DNA of 64,000 nucleotides, taken from NCBI RefSeq assembly GCF_017591435.1, contig NC_059276.1, positions 4,404,911 through 4,468,910 of the forward strand. The letters are read 5' to 3'. Below the pieces are notes generated by a model. That model did not search any database, was not told where the DNA came from, and saw only the letters and a list, made by a program, of their open reading frames with translations. Shown in pieces: positions 33,755 through 48,191 of this stretch. Made by a program: the position numbers and the translations under genes. Numbering within the stretch: position 1 is the stretch's first letter; each line of letters opens with the position of its first letter. Source of the DNA: Portunus trituberculatus (taxonomy: Eukaryota; Arthropoda; Malacostraca; Decapoda; Portunidae).

Positions 33755-34950
33755 TAAACATAAGGCTCATTACCTTTATATCCTCGTAAATCAACAAGGC
33801 ATTTTTTAATCAACTGCTACTACTACTTAAATTATTTCTTTGTTTATTTTATTTATTCAGTCCCGATCACGCATAAAGAAATCATTATTCTACTACAGTG
33901 ACTAAAAAAAAGTAATAATAAATAACATAAATTAAGATAAAAAGACTATTCAATCCCATTTACAGATTCTAATTCCATTGTTCCGTCAGTGAATTTCATC
34001 CTTAATTTTTCCTCTGTTCGATGTACCTTCACTATGATCTTTTCTTTTTTTTTTTTTCAGGAGCAGGAAACGAGTTACAGAAAGAGGAAGCTGCTTTTGG
34101 GTTCATATTTCATAAATCTTTCGTTTTAATAGTGTTTTACCTTGATAGGGAATTGGAAACGCTTTGTTCTTCCATCTCGTCTATTTTCAAAGGCCACAAA
34201 GATGATTAGCCAGATTCATATGAGAGGTTTTTTCCCCATTGATGTTTCAGAGTCCTTGGTAAACTATCACTTAAAACATAACATCTTTGAAAATCCACGT
34301 GATTCATAACTTGTCTTCTTGTGTATCTATAGTTTTCCGAGGGGAACAGAGATGATTGGAACTGTTTTCATGTGTTTTACCAATTGAAATGACAACGTTC
34401 GTGATAAACTGTTCTTTAAAACCACCTCTGAATGTCCAAGTGATACATACTCATTCCTGTATATATAATTTTTAAAGATTACACGGGTTTTCATGTGTTT
34501 TATCCCGGTGTATGTATGCAAGTTACAATCACTTGACACATGGAAACACCTTCGAGAAATACAGCAACCCCATTTTCATTACCTTATTATATTTTCTTTA
34601 TGATTCTCGTCCCTTTGTCATTTTCGCCACACGTCTGTTTCTCATCCTTCTGTCCATCCTTTCTTTCCCACGAGTCACTGATAAGGCACGTTCTATTCCC
34701 TCAACTTCTACTCCCTTTACTTAACACGAGGGAAAAGTATACGTAAGGACACTAACTACACCTTTAAACACTACTGGGTCAGCGTGAACTAGAGAACTAT
34801 CTAAGAATAAGAGGCATTACAACGCTACCTGTCAAACTCACCTGTTACACTGTGGTCAGAAACACGTAAATGATACCCACATTATACTAGATACTGGAAA
34901 GATAACATTCATCTAAGACTCCTAACTTAAGAACGGCACAGTAATGGCTC

Positions 34951-34953
<3 letters not shown>

Positions 34954-35045
<92 letters not shown>
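34954..35045. repeat. (GA)n microsatellite
   Basis: GA array of about 92 bases. Confidence 0.98.
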
Positions 35046-35049
<4 letters not shown>

Positions 35050-35356
35050 AACACAAGGTGAAGGAGATATAGAGAGAAGATACTGATGATAACAGAACAA
35101 ATAGAACAAGAACACATGACTTTACAAACGCGTCACGTCTCCAGTTGCGCTTGTCGACAGTCATTTGGATAAGCTTACGTAAATGTAATGTCTATCTGTC
35201 TCCACATTGCATCTGAAGCTTTCATACCTCATCATATTGTTTTCCTTATTGATATTCTCGAAAATCTGCTCGAAACATGACTGGGGTGTGAAAATGTAGT
35301 ACTAATTAAATATGCTAATTTCAGAATAAGTAGATTGAAAGGTCCTTCCAGAGAGT

Positions 35357-35563
35357 TTAGCCCCTTCAGTACCATGACGCGTTTCCATATTCTTTCTATT
35401 TACTATGTGGTGACTATCCAGTTTCAGAAACTTACATAAGGGATTAAAATAGTGAGGGCTGTAGCCATTAATCTTCTGACCTCCATAAATCCTTCCTAAT
35501 GTCAATAAAATGGTCTAATCGTATACAAATCTCAAAAATGTTTCCCAGTACTGAAGGGGTTAA
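35357..35563 (+). mobile_element. piggyBac-like MITE copy (family A)
   Basis: Ends CCCCTTCAGTACCATGAC and GTACTGAAGGGG, with TTAG and TTAA at the borders. About 0.4 kb downstream of the K2P stop codon. Confidence 0.9.
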
Positions 35564-35955
35564 GTCAAAGGTAGGAGGATATCTATAAATTTCAGAGTTT
35601 ACCAGCAAAAGATATGAAAGATTGAGAATAATGGCTAAATTTTGTAGAAATATATCAAGGAAAAAAAAACACCCATTTACATCGACACTTAAAGCTGCTT
35701 CGATTCCACGAGTACTTGAAACAGTGGGTCCGTGTTTCGAATCCCTCTGACTTTTAGTAACAAACATTTTCAAAAGCTACTGAGATTACTAATTACTAAA
35801 CATATAATGGCTGTTTGTCCCGTTAACAATACATAAAACTTCTTAAACCACCACTAGAAGCACAGAAGCACCCTTAAATACCCCAGCAAATGCCACAAGA
35901 GGCTGTGAAAGTCGAGACGAGATGAAACGCTTGAGAATGCAACCTCTTGACCATC

Positions 35956-37178
35956 CTAATCCAGGTCCTCCTCTTCCTCTTCATCCTTGAGAATCCCGAG
36001 CCGCCTTGCCATGCTCTTCACGTTGCTGATCACTTCCTCCTGCACCAGATTGAAGCTCATGGCCAGGAGAGCTATGCCAAAGAGCAGGTAGATGGAACAC
36101 AAGGCAATGCTCAGTTCCACGTTATCCTTCTCCTTCTGCGCTGGCACGAAGTCACCGAAGCCTGGTGGTATAAGACGAAAAGAAACGTTGGCATTAATCC
36201 CTTCAGTACCATGACACGTTTCCCTATTCGTTCTGCTTACTATTCGGTGATTCTATACAGCTTCAGGAACTTGTGAGAGGGATTAAAATGGCGAAGACTG
36301 TGACCATTAATCTTCTAACCTCCATAGACCGTTTCTACTGCCAATAAAATGGTGTAATCGTACATAAATCACATGGTTAAAATGTGTCCCAGTATTGAAG
36401 GGGTTAAAGAAAGTCTTGAAACGTGGAGGAAATGGAGAGAAAATTAGAAAACACCATGGAAACTTGTAAGAGTAATATCATATCCATTATAGAGAGGAAA
36501 AAAAAACAGTAATATCATGGAAATTTAAATACTAGTCATAGATAATAAGACAGACTTTTAGAAATGAGGAAAAAATAAAGAAAAAAATATATATTAAGAA
36601 AGATGGGAGGATAATGAAAAGATATAGATGACATTGAGGGATCATAGAAATAAAATAAGATAAAAATTAGATAGAAATTAAATGAATAAAACTAATTAAA
36701 TAAAAATCTAAATAAAAAAAACTAGATAATATAAGATGATGAGAAATAAAGCAAGAAAAATGCAGTATTATGGGAAACGACATACTGATAAAAACAAAAG
36801 AGTTGACATGACAGATCCGTAACAATGAAGAAGAATTAAAGAAAGAGAGAAATGTGAGAGAAAAAGGCTTAAATTACGAAAAAGAAATGGTCACAGAGAA
36901 TAAATGAAAAGGTGAATAGAAAAAATATATATTACAAGACTTGAGAGAGAGGAAAAAAAAAGGAGAGAATGAGAGAATACGAGGAAACATGACAAAGAGA
37001 CAGATAGACGTAAAAACTAAAGAAATATATCAAGAAAGCTTTGGGAATAATGAAAAAAATATAGATGGCGTTGAGGGATCATGGAAATTAAGTAGAACAA
37101 TGAAGCTGTGGACAATGACTCAGTGTTTGAACGATGAGGAAGAAGAAAGGTCAAGATTGCATAGGTTAACATTACGAT

Positions 37179-37270
<92 letters not shown>

Positions 37271-40200
37271 CCTTTGCAGTCAGTTCAGTATCAATACTAC
37301 CAATATAACTTTCACCATTCCTTCGACCACTATTAATAATTACTACCACCACCACCACCACCACCACCGCCACTATCAATACTAGGTGGCCTTTCCTATA
37401 CTTTTCATCACTATCATCACCAATATCACCATTATCATCCGTCACTATTACTATCACTATTACTATTACTATCCTGCCTGATACTGTGCTGCAATATTAA
37501 TTTCTACATGTACTTTGGTCAGTATTCAGAAACGCTTTAATCTCTCACCAAGACTATTTTCAAAGACCACAGAGATGATTAGCGGGGTTTTCAAGAGTGC
37601 TTTTCTAGTTAATACTGCAGAAGTCTTGTCTTTAGTTAATAATGTAGAAATCTTGTCTCTAATTAATAATGCAGAAGTCTCTAGTTAATAATGCAGAAGT
37701 CTTGTCTCTAGTTAATAATGCAGAAATCTTGTCTCTAATTAATAATGCAGAAATCTTGTCTCTAGTTAATAATGCAGAAATCTCTAGTTAATAATGCAGA
37801 AATCTTGTCTCACCACGACTACTTTCAAAGACCACAGAGATGATTAGCAGGGTTTTCAAGAGTGTTTTTCTAGTTAATAATGTAGAAGTCTTGTCAATCT
37901 GGCTCTAGAACTGTAAAAACGCATGAAAAAAAACGGAGCTGAAGGCGGCAAACCAGTGAGTTGAAGCGATAAGTTACCAAAAATCAACGTATAAACTCCC
38001 CCTCTACCACCGCTGGCGTACCCACTGTCCCTATTACACTATGCCATTTTTTCCTAGTTCTTTTTTTTATACCATGTGGACTTTTCACGGGAATTTCTGG
38101 GCTAAAGGGGATACTTTTTGTGGTACCTCATATCTCAAAGCCCATGCAGAAATCTTGCTAGAAACCGTTACCTCTCAGTGAGGAAGCCCAACCTACACTC
38201 GGACTGTGGACAGGATTCGAACCCGTGCGCTTGGAGACCCCTCGGACCCCAAAGCAGTGAGTTGAAGCGGTAAGTTGACCAGAATCAATGTATCAAACCC
38301 CCCCTTCTATCACCACCACCACCACCACCACAACCACCACCACCACCACCAGCACACCTATAGTAGTGAGGGTGATGAAACAGAAGTACACGGAATCCAG
38401 GAAGCCCCATTTCTCCCAGCCAGCAAAGAGCGTAGCGCCGCCAAAGATGTAAGCCACCACCAGCATCACGCCAAGCCAGATGGGCACCGGCTTGTCTCCC
38501 ATGTCGTCCTCTTCCTCCTCGTCATCGTAGTCATCGTAGTCGTCATAGTAGTAGTCCTCGTCCATGCGTGACATGCGGCTGCGTGGGTCGTGTGGCGGGG
38601 ACAGATGGCGTTGATAGCGGTCCGAGGTGCGTGGCGAGCGGGGCATTGGCGGAGAGTCATTGTAATCTAGAAGGAAAGACATTTATTGATACATTATTAG
38701 ACATTATTATTGTTTATTCTTTTCTAGTGAGGTATAGAAGGCCAGTGTGCTCTTTAGGGGGTCGAAGCGCCATTGGCTACTCAATTAACCCCTTCAATAT
38801 TTAGACGCATTTTTCACCTTTATTTTAGGGAATGACTAGACGATTTTATCTACATGAGGAAGGGTCTATGGAGTTCAGAAGATTAAAAGAGTCTTCACTG
38901 TTTAAATCCTCCACATGAGTTTCTGAAGCTGTATAAAATCACCAAATAGCAAGCAGAATAAATAAACACGTCATGGTACTGGTTAGGTTGGAAACATTGT
39001 ACTCACTCACCAGTCACCACGACTATTTTCTAAGACCACAGAGATAACTAGTCGTGTTTTGAAGAGTGTACCGCCAATACCTAATACACGTCATGGTACT
39101 GGTTAGGTTGGAAACATTGTACTCACTCACCAGTCACCACGACTATTTTCTAAGACCACAGAGATAACTAGTCGTGTTTTGAAGAGTGTACCGCCAATAC
39201 CTAATGCAGAAATCATGTCAATCTATCACTACAACTATTTTTACTCTATTTATGACGTAAACTCGATATTAAACAATCAATAGCATTTTAAACCCACACT
39301 ATCCATCAGAACCAATTGAAAGAAAGACAGAGGACTATGAAAAGTTTGAAAATTCATTCCTTGTGCACCATAAATAAGTTAAGAATTAAGTTTATGTCCC
39401 GTTGATCTCGCATAGACCCTTGAAACACCCTCAATAATACCATAAACAATAAAATTCACACTAGAACTTGTTAAAATGGAGTCAAAGTTACATGTTTGCG
39501 TGTTTGAAATCAGTTAAAACCCTTCCTTGTTTAATATAAAGAAATCTGCTCATAATTTAGTTAGCTCCTTTAGTACTGAACGCTTTTAACCATGAATTTT
39601 GTGTACGATTAGACGATTTTCTTTACATAAGGAAGGGTCAATGGAGGTCAGAAGATTAATGGCCACCGTCTACACTATTCTAATCCCCCACATAAGTTTC
39701 TGAAGCTGTATAGAATCACTAAATAGTAAGCTGAATGAATATGGAAATGCGTCTTGATACTGAAGGGTTTAAAATGGAATCATAGTGCTTGAAATACATC
39801 AAAAACTCATTCCTTGTCTAACATGTATCAAGAAATCTGCTTAAAATTTAGTTCAGGAGGCAGATTCTCTTTATAAAACACATCTTACTACAAACAGGAT
39901 ACCAGTAGTTTCAAGGAGCGGGTCGTCTTACCTGGATTCTCTTTATAAAACACATCTTACTTACTACAAACAGGATACCAGTAGTTTCAGGGAGCGGGTC
40001 GTCTTACCTGGATTAGGAGGAGGCCCACGATGACTTCCCCTGGGTTGGTGCGTTACGGGCAGGTCAGCCTCCTCGTCTCTCCTGCTGCGTCTGCTTCCCT
40101 CCCTCGCCTCCCTTCCCTCACGCTCTCTGCAGTGTGGGAAGGGAACGGTGACACTCAATAGGGAAATAGGTATAATCTGTCTACTCTAAATTGGCTCCTG

Positions 40201-40587
40201 GATTTTAAACTATAGCTTATTGATAACGTTAATTGATTTGATGTGAATAATACTTGTTTTCTGTTGATCAACGCACTTACTGCAAGGACAGCTCAAGGTT
40301 TTCCTCAAGATCTGACAACCACGCCTTCCCTGGGACACCATTGAGACTGAGACCCAGGAGACACCTTAGAGTAGACTGACTATAGTGCAATTTTCCCCTT
40401 CCGTTCCTCCTCCATTACTTTTTTCCATTCTTTTCATCATGTCTTTATTTTCTTTCGTCCTTTTTTTCAGTCTTTTTACATCATTTTTTTTCTGCCTTCT
40501 GTGAGTTGACTGTGGTGACTGGATGTAGGAGAAAGAGACAGAGAAAGAAAGAGATTGAAAAAGAGGCAGAGAAAAACAGAGAGAGAG

Positions 40588-40623
<36 letters not shown>

Positions 40624-41156
40624 CTTACCCCCTGAGATCGCCGTCCCTATCTGAATCTCTAACGGAAGACCTGGCCACGTCCTCTTGCGCCAGACCTTCC
40701 TGCTCGAGGGCGTACTTGTTGAAGAGAACCGCCACCCGCCCGTCATCCTGCAAGAGGGGAAGGAGAAACAGGTGAGAGAGACAAGGAAATAGAAGTGAAA
40801 GAAGACAAGGAGAGATAATAAAGACAAAGATAAGAAGGTGAGATAGAGAGAGAGACAAGGAAATAGAGGTAAAAGGAGACAGGGAGAGATAAGAAAGACA
40901 AAGATAAGGTGAGATAGATAGACAAGAAGATAGAGATAAAGGAAGACAAAGAGCAACAGGATACATAAGGATAGACAGGTGTGATAAGAGAGACAAGAAA
41001 GAGAAAAGAGACAAGATGGGAGAGATAATGATATAAAGGAGAGACAAGGAGACAGGTGACACAGAGGAAACAAACAGTGAGATAAGAGAAAAATGAGAAG
41101 AAAAACAACGAAACACAAGAAAAGATGAGACACAAAACCAAATAAATCAAACAACC

Positions 41157-41188
<32 letters not shown>

Positions 41189-41822
41189 ACAAATAACAAT
41201 AAGTGATAACCTCTTTAGCGGACGGGGCAAGATAGTCAGATCCCCGTGAATTCTGAGAGGCTCTTGTGTGGCTTTGTTCCGAGGGGCGGTGACTCCCTAA
41301 CGTACGCATGTCAGCCTCAACCATATCGTCCTCCATCCTAGAAATAGAACAGGGCAGTGTGATAGGATGAACACCGCCAGGAAGAAATAAGGTAAATGTT
41401 TCTCTAAATCAGGAAAACCACTCATTCAAGAAGAAGCGTGTGGTTATTCTCCGCCTCATATCGTCCTCCATCCTGGGAATAGTACAGGACAGTGTGATAG
41501 GATGAACAGCGCCAGGAGTCATTAATTAATAGATAAAAGAAACTAGTTCATTTGTCTATCATAGTAGATCTACTCTAAAATGGCTCCTGGATTTAAAACA
41601 TGTCTCAGCTTATTGATAACATTATTGATGTGAATAATACTTGTTTTATGTTGATCAACGCATTTATCACAAGGACAGCTCACGGTTTTCCTCAAGGTCT
41701 GACAACCACGCACTCCCTAACACACCATTCAAACAGAGATCCAGGACCCAGATTAGAGTACTACTACTACTACTACTACTACTGCTACTACTACAAGTGT
41801 TGCTCTCTTTACTGTGATATTG

Positions 41823-41891
<69 letters not shown>

Positions 41892-41926
41892 TTGACAAAA
41901 ATATAGCCAAAAATATAAAAAAGTCA

Positions 41927-42025
<99 letters not shown>

Positions 42026-44079
42026 TTATAGTCGGGGTCGGAGTAGGAGGAAGTGTAGAAAGCAGAATCACTAAGATGGGAGTCAGCTGATTTCTCTGAC
42101 GCCCTTTTGGACCTCCTGAAGGAAGAGGTGCGTGTCCTTGATCCCCCTGAAGTGCTGGGGTACCTGAGGGCGTAAGGGAGGCGTTAGCAGAAGGGCGGAG
42201 GGCGTAGGAAGGGCGTGACAGGAGAGATAAGGACATGTAGGATGAAGAAAGGATAGAAGGATGAGAGAATGGAAGGATTTTGGAGTATAGGAAATGAGGA
42301 AGGAATAATAGAAGAGGGTTAAAGGATATGAATTAAAGGAATAGAAAATGGGAGACGGAGAAAGAAGGTAATGGAGGCAAAGAATAGATGCAAAGAATAG
42401 GAGAGAATGGGTAGAGATGAAATGAAGGAAAATGAGATAATGACAGTAGGAAGAAGGAGTCAAGGAAGAGGGAGGAATGAATGAGGAAGGAAAGGAGAAA
42501 AAAATAGATTAATAGAAAATAAGGAAAAAGTAAAGAAAAAAAACATGACAAGCAAGTGAAGGAAGAGGGAGAGATGAATAATATGAAAGGAAAGTAGGAA
42601 ACAAGAAACAAGAAAAGAGAAAAAAAAAAGGAGAAAAAAGTGAATAGAAGAACACATGAAAAAAAAGACAAAAAAAACAACGAAAAATAATAAAAACACA
42701 AAACAAAACAAATAAATAAGAAAAAACAATCAAAATAGAAAGAAATGGATACAAAAACACATGATAAATTAGACTAGCAAAGAAACCAAACGAGGAACAC
42801 TATCAACACCAAAAAACACAATTAATTAACCTTTCACTACCGGGACACAATTTTCCCTGAGTTTTGGGTGTGATTAGATTACTTTATTGACATTAGGAAG
42901 GGTCTATGGATGTCAGAGGATCAACCCCTTCAGTACCATGACGCGTTTTCATTTTCACTCTGCTTACTATTTGGTGATTTTAAGCAGCTTCAGAAACTCA
43001 TGTGGTGATTAGAATAGTGAGGACTCTGGACATCAATCTTCTGACCTCCAAAGACCCCTCTTAATATATATAAAACCGTCCAATCACACCCAAAGCTCAT
43101 GGTAGAAATGTGTCCCAGTACTGTAGGAGTTAATGGCCAGAGTCTTCACTATTTTAACCCACACATAAGTTTCTGAAGCTGTAAAAATCACTATATAGTA
43201 AGCAGAATGAATATGAAAACACGTCAAAGCAGTGAAGGGGTTAAGACACCAAACACTTCTTATCACCTTCTGGAGGAGCGTGTAGACCTTCCTCTCCGCC
43301 TCTTCTTGGGTCTCTTGGTGCAGGCGTAGCAGCAAACCTTCCAGTAGAGGAACCTGAAGGAGTGTGCCATGCCGTCTCCTATGTTAGCCAGACACAGCAT
43401 CATGAGAGGCACTCCAGGGATGGCATAGAAGATCGTGACAACCTTACCCCAGTCCGTCTTGGGAGCGATGTGGCCGTAACCTGACGAAGACACTGACGGT
43501 GAGATGCAAGAAGGAAGGGAGGGAGAGGAGCTTATACAGGAGAAGAGGGAGGCAAGGAGAAAGGGAGAGAGATGAACTTGATGGAAACAAGAAGGAAGGG
43601 AAAAGAAGAGAGATGGAGGGACTTATACAAGAAGAGAGGGAGGTAGGAAGAGAAGCACGTGCAAAATCAAATGCAGGAAGGGAGGAACGAAAAGAAAGGA
43701 AGATTTACAGATAGACAGATGAAGGAAGGGAGAAATAAAGAGAGAGAGAAAGAGAGTGAGATACCGACAGATGTAGGAAAGGAAGGAAGGAAGAAGGGAA
43801 AGAGAGATAAGAAAGGTAAATGCAAGAAGATAATGAAGGAAGGAGATAGGCAGAGTGGAAGAAAGAGAGTGAGAGGTGGGTAAAAACAAGAAAGCTATCT
43901 AACTAACAAACAAACAGACAGATAGACAGTGACAAATATACAAAGAGAAAATAAACAAACAGACAAACAGAGACAAAAAGGGAGAGAGATAGAAATAGAC
44001 AGAAAAGCACAGAGAGACAGACAGATAGACAGAGAGACAATGACAGACGGACGAACACACATGAAGACAAAGAGACAAA

Positions 44080-44146
<67 letters not shown>

Positions 44147-47100
44147 GGACAAACTTAATGACACTAAAGAAAGGTTTCCACTTCACAATTTTCCCTTTCG
44201 CAACTAAACCTTCCCTTACAAATAAACAAGAACAAAAAAACAAACAAACTCTACAATACACCACCAACAAAACACAACACACAAGCACAAACACCAACAG
44301 GAATTACCCAATATCATTAACACTATCACCTGGAAACACCTGAAGCTTGGAAACACACAGGTAACACACAAACATTAACTTCCTGATTTGTATAACACCT
44401 TAAGATTTAACGCCACAGTCCCGCGTCAGTCTGGCTCCGTTCCCCACCACCCGTTCTGCTCGTAGTCTTCCCTAGTGGCGAGCTGCGATATTGACAAGCA
44501 AGACACGCTGTTCAGTACCTCGCATCATGAATCTGTATGAGTTTAACGTGGTAGAGGCCGGTAAAGGGTTGCTGGTAAGTATATAATCAGTTTTACCTTT
44601 GTTTTATTGAGTTATTGCTGTTTTTAGGGTACAACACAGTTTTTAGTTCAGGTTTAGTGCCGCCGTGGTACAGTGGAACCATGCGTGCTTTGGGGTTCGA
44701 GGGGTCTCCAAGCGCACGGGTTTGAATCCTGTCCACGGTCCGAGTGTAGTTTAGGCTTCCTCACTCAGGGCAACGGTTTCCTAGCGGGTGGGCTTTGAGA
44801 TAGGAGGTACTACAAAAAGTATCCCCTTTAGCCCAGAAATTCCCGTGAAAAGCCTACATGGTATAAATAAAAAAAAAAAAAGAATAAATAAATAAATAAA
44901 TAATTCAATATGTTTCAGTTTCAATATAGAATTCCTTTTAGATTTTTTGTTTTGTTTTATAGACTTAAATTTCTTAACTTTTAACACGGTTTTTTTAATA
45001 TACATATTTATTTTTCATTCGAAGTCAGAAATCGTAAGAGATGAATAGACTCGACATGTTTCACTGCTTCTGCATATAATTCCTTTGATATTTTTAGTTT
45101 TATTCACTCTTTCTCTTCTAACATGCTTTTCCTTCATTCATTTTCATTTTAAGTTAACACAGAGTCAGAAATCGTAACATGAGATTAGATTCCACATGTT
45201 TTGCTATTTCCGCATATCACTTTCATGTTCTTGTTTTATAGAATTACCACAGTTTTCCTTTCTCTTTCTTCTCTGAGTTAACACAGGCTCAAATATAACT
45301 TAAAAATACACTCGACTTGTTTCCTTGTCTCTATTACGCTAACAGCTTCAGAAATCACAGAAACGTAGGAATATAAGACAAAAAAAAGTGATTAGGCCTA
45401 TACGTGACAGCCTACTTTTTTTCCATTCCTTCTATAAATTTGTCTAACCTTTTAAAGCTTCCACGATGCATTCTTTTATCATTTCTGCTTATTATTTAGC
45501 GATCTTATACAGCTTCAGAAACTTATGTGGGGATTAAAATAGTGAGGACTCTGGATCATTAATCTTCTGACCTCCATAGACAGTTCATAATGTAAATAGA
45601 ATCGTCTAATTGTACCCAAAACTCCTGGTAAAAAAAAAAAAAAAAGGAAAAACGTCGCAGTACTGAAGGAATTAACTCTAACTTGATCGTCTTGTCTCTT
45701 CCATTGAGTCTCTTCCACTCTATCAAAAACACACGACTTTTCTTCAAATTCAACACGTACAATAGGAAAAAAAAAAAATCAATTAAAATCACTGAAATCA
45801 AAAGGATGACAAAAAAAAGGAGAGAAATTTGTGATTACTTCCTTTTAAACTCCGACAATGAAAGAATGACGATTGAAAATGATAAGTGAAAGACGTGACG
45901 CAAAGAAGAAGAAGAAGAAGAAGAAGAAGAAGAAGAAGAAGAAGAAGAAGGAGAAGGAGAAGGAGAAGAAGAAGAAGAAGAAGAAGAAGAAGAAGAAGAA
46001 GAAGAAGGAGAAGGAGAAGGAGAAGAAGAGAAGAAGAAGAAGAAGAAGAAGAAGAAGAAGAAGAAGAAACGAAAGAGGAAGAGGAAGAAGAACAAAACAA
46101 CAAAAAAAAACAAGAACAAGAAATAAGAAGAAAAAAGAAAGAAGAAGAAGAAGAAGAAGAAAGAAAGAAAAAGAAAAAAAGAAAAAGAAGAAAAAAAGAA
46201 AAATAGGAAGAAAAAAAGAAGAATAGCGAGACAACGAGACAGCGAGACAGCGAGACGGTATTGGAAGCTTCGCGGTACTTGGCAATGATGAATGCTAATA
46301 AATGCAGCGCGTAGGAGAGAGCTCAGGTACACGCACACCTGACGCAGCTGACCAAGGGCTAACCAGTGTCCCTCTTACCTCGTGTTGTGGTGCCAGATTC
46401 TAAAGGTAATTCGCAGTGTGTTTGTTGGTGCTAAGTCAATGGTTCTTTTCTTCATTCCTTGGGTTAATCTTTTTTTTTTTTCTCTCTCTTTGTTTTCGCT
46501 TCTTCATTCCTTTGTGTTTGTCTTTCTCCTTTTCTTACTTTATTTCTTCGTTTTTTTTTCTTTTTATTTCTCTATTTATTTTGTTTTGGCTTTTTTCTTC
46601 ATTCCTTTCTACTTTTCTTTCCCCTTTTCTTATTTCCTTTTTTTTCGTTTTTCTCTATTTCTCTCATTTTGTTGTTTTTACTTCTTTTCTTCACTCTTTC
46701 GTTTTTGTCTTCTTTTCTTTTGTTTTTTTTTCGTTTTCTCATTTTTATTTCTCTTATTTTGTTTCTGCTTCCTCTTTTTCATTCCTTGTTTCTTTCATTC
46801 TTTTCTTACTTTCTTTACTTTTCAGTTCGTTCGTTAGTTCTTTCTCTCATTCTTTTGCTTTTTGATTCCTCTTTCTTTCTCTTATTTTCACTTTCTTATT
46901 TTGATTTCTCACTTTTCCTCTCCTTCCCTCTCTCCTTTCTTTGTTCATTTTTTCCTTCCTCTCTTTCATTCAATCGTTTAACCCTTCCTTTTTTCCTCTC
47001 TTCTCTTCTTTCTCCTCTCAAAACAAGAATATCTAGTTTGGGAGTATAATTTGGCTGAGTTTAGTTACCCTTTCCTCTTTTACTCCTTCTTTTTTATTTT

Positions 47101-48132
47101 TCTGCCTTCCTTCCTTACAGAAATAATATCTTTACTATTCCATGTTGTATTTTTCTCTGTCATTGCTATCTACTTTTCTTCTGTTCCTTCATCACGCCAT
47201 CTTCGCATCACTCGCATACTAGTTCCAGCTGACCTTGCATTCCTACCTTCCCTTCCCTTCCCTTGGCACAATCTCTTGCTTCATCTCTCAGACCCTGGCC
47301 GTTTTCTTCCTCATCTCATTTGCGACCACACGAGTCCCTGTTCTCTATACTAGCTTTCCTCCCAAGAGAGAAAGAGATGGAGGGAGAGGGTAAAGTAAAA
47401 GATAACACGAAAGAATTGAAGGAAAGAAATTAACGAAGAAATAAGACATGAAGAAGAAAGGAAGGAAAGAACGAACATAAACGAAGATAATGATGTAAAA
47501 AAGCGTCAAGGAAAAGGAGAAATTAAAAGAATAGTGGAGGATGAAGGAAAGGAGTGAGATAAAGAGAGATAGAAAACAAAGACGAACAAATTAACTCAGG
47601 AAAAAGTAAACGAAAATGAGAAAATAAAGAAAGAATAGTAGAGGATGAAAGAAAGGAGTGAGATAGAGAGAGATAGAGAGCAAAGACGAAAAAAATAACT
47701 CAATCCTTTTATTTGTTCTTTCAGATTAAAATGCAGCTTCTCCTACTAGTGTGTCTTGCAGTCAGTGCTTCCTGCGGCGCGGTAAGTAGACCAGATGCAA
47801 AGCTACCCCGAGTGACGCCGAGTGAAGTGAGTTGTAATCAAAACACTGACACGCATACACCAGAGTGACCAGACACATCAATTAACCTCCACCGCTTCTA
47901 ACTGGTTGCAGTGGAAGTTCCTGGGGTTTCCTTGGGTGATATCGTGGTTCTAGTGATAGCTTTGGGGGGTTTTCAAGGAGTTTTCGTGTTTTTAATGGTG
48001 TTATTGTGCTTTTCAAGAGTGTTTTTGTGGTTCTAGAGAAAGATTTGGGTTTTCAATGGTGTTTTCATGTTTCTAGTGATAGTTTAACAGATTCGAATGC
48101 AAGTTATCAATTTAACAAGAATTCTGCATTGT

Positions 48133-48191
<59 letters not shown>

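Larger units (their letters stand above)
31505..35955. other. Intergenic region between UQCRQ and the K2P channel
   Basis: Apart from the probable UQCRQ 5' exon (32,208-32,260), no gene was found. Contents: (TC)n at 31,703-31,740, a TC/GA/TC cluster at 32,953-33,193, (AAT)n at 33,507-33,562, (CA)n at 33,675-33,752, a (GA)n array at 34,954-35,045, degenerate family B MITE sequence near 34,140-34,330 and a family A MITE at 35,357-35,563. Confidence 0.5.

Noticed and set aside
40748..41199. Long Ser/Leu/Cys-rich - strand open frames running through K2P exon 6 into the intron
   Set aside because: Only 40,629-40,747 is exon; the rest is intron low-complexity (GACAAGGAGA words) that happens to lack stops.
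45798..46338. Open frames of Phe/Ser/Leu or Lys/Glu/Arg over the GAA tract
   Set aside because: Pure translation of a trinucleotide repeat in all frames; no non-repeat coding content.
46382..47353. Phe-rich + strand open frames
   Set aside because: T-rich low-complexity intron DNA of the SOD gene; three overlapping frames are all open, which indicates composition and not coding.
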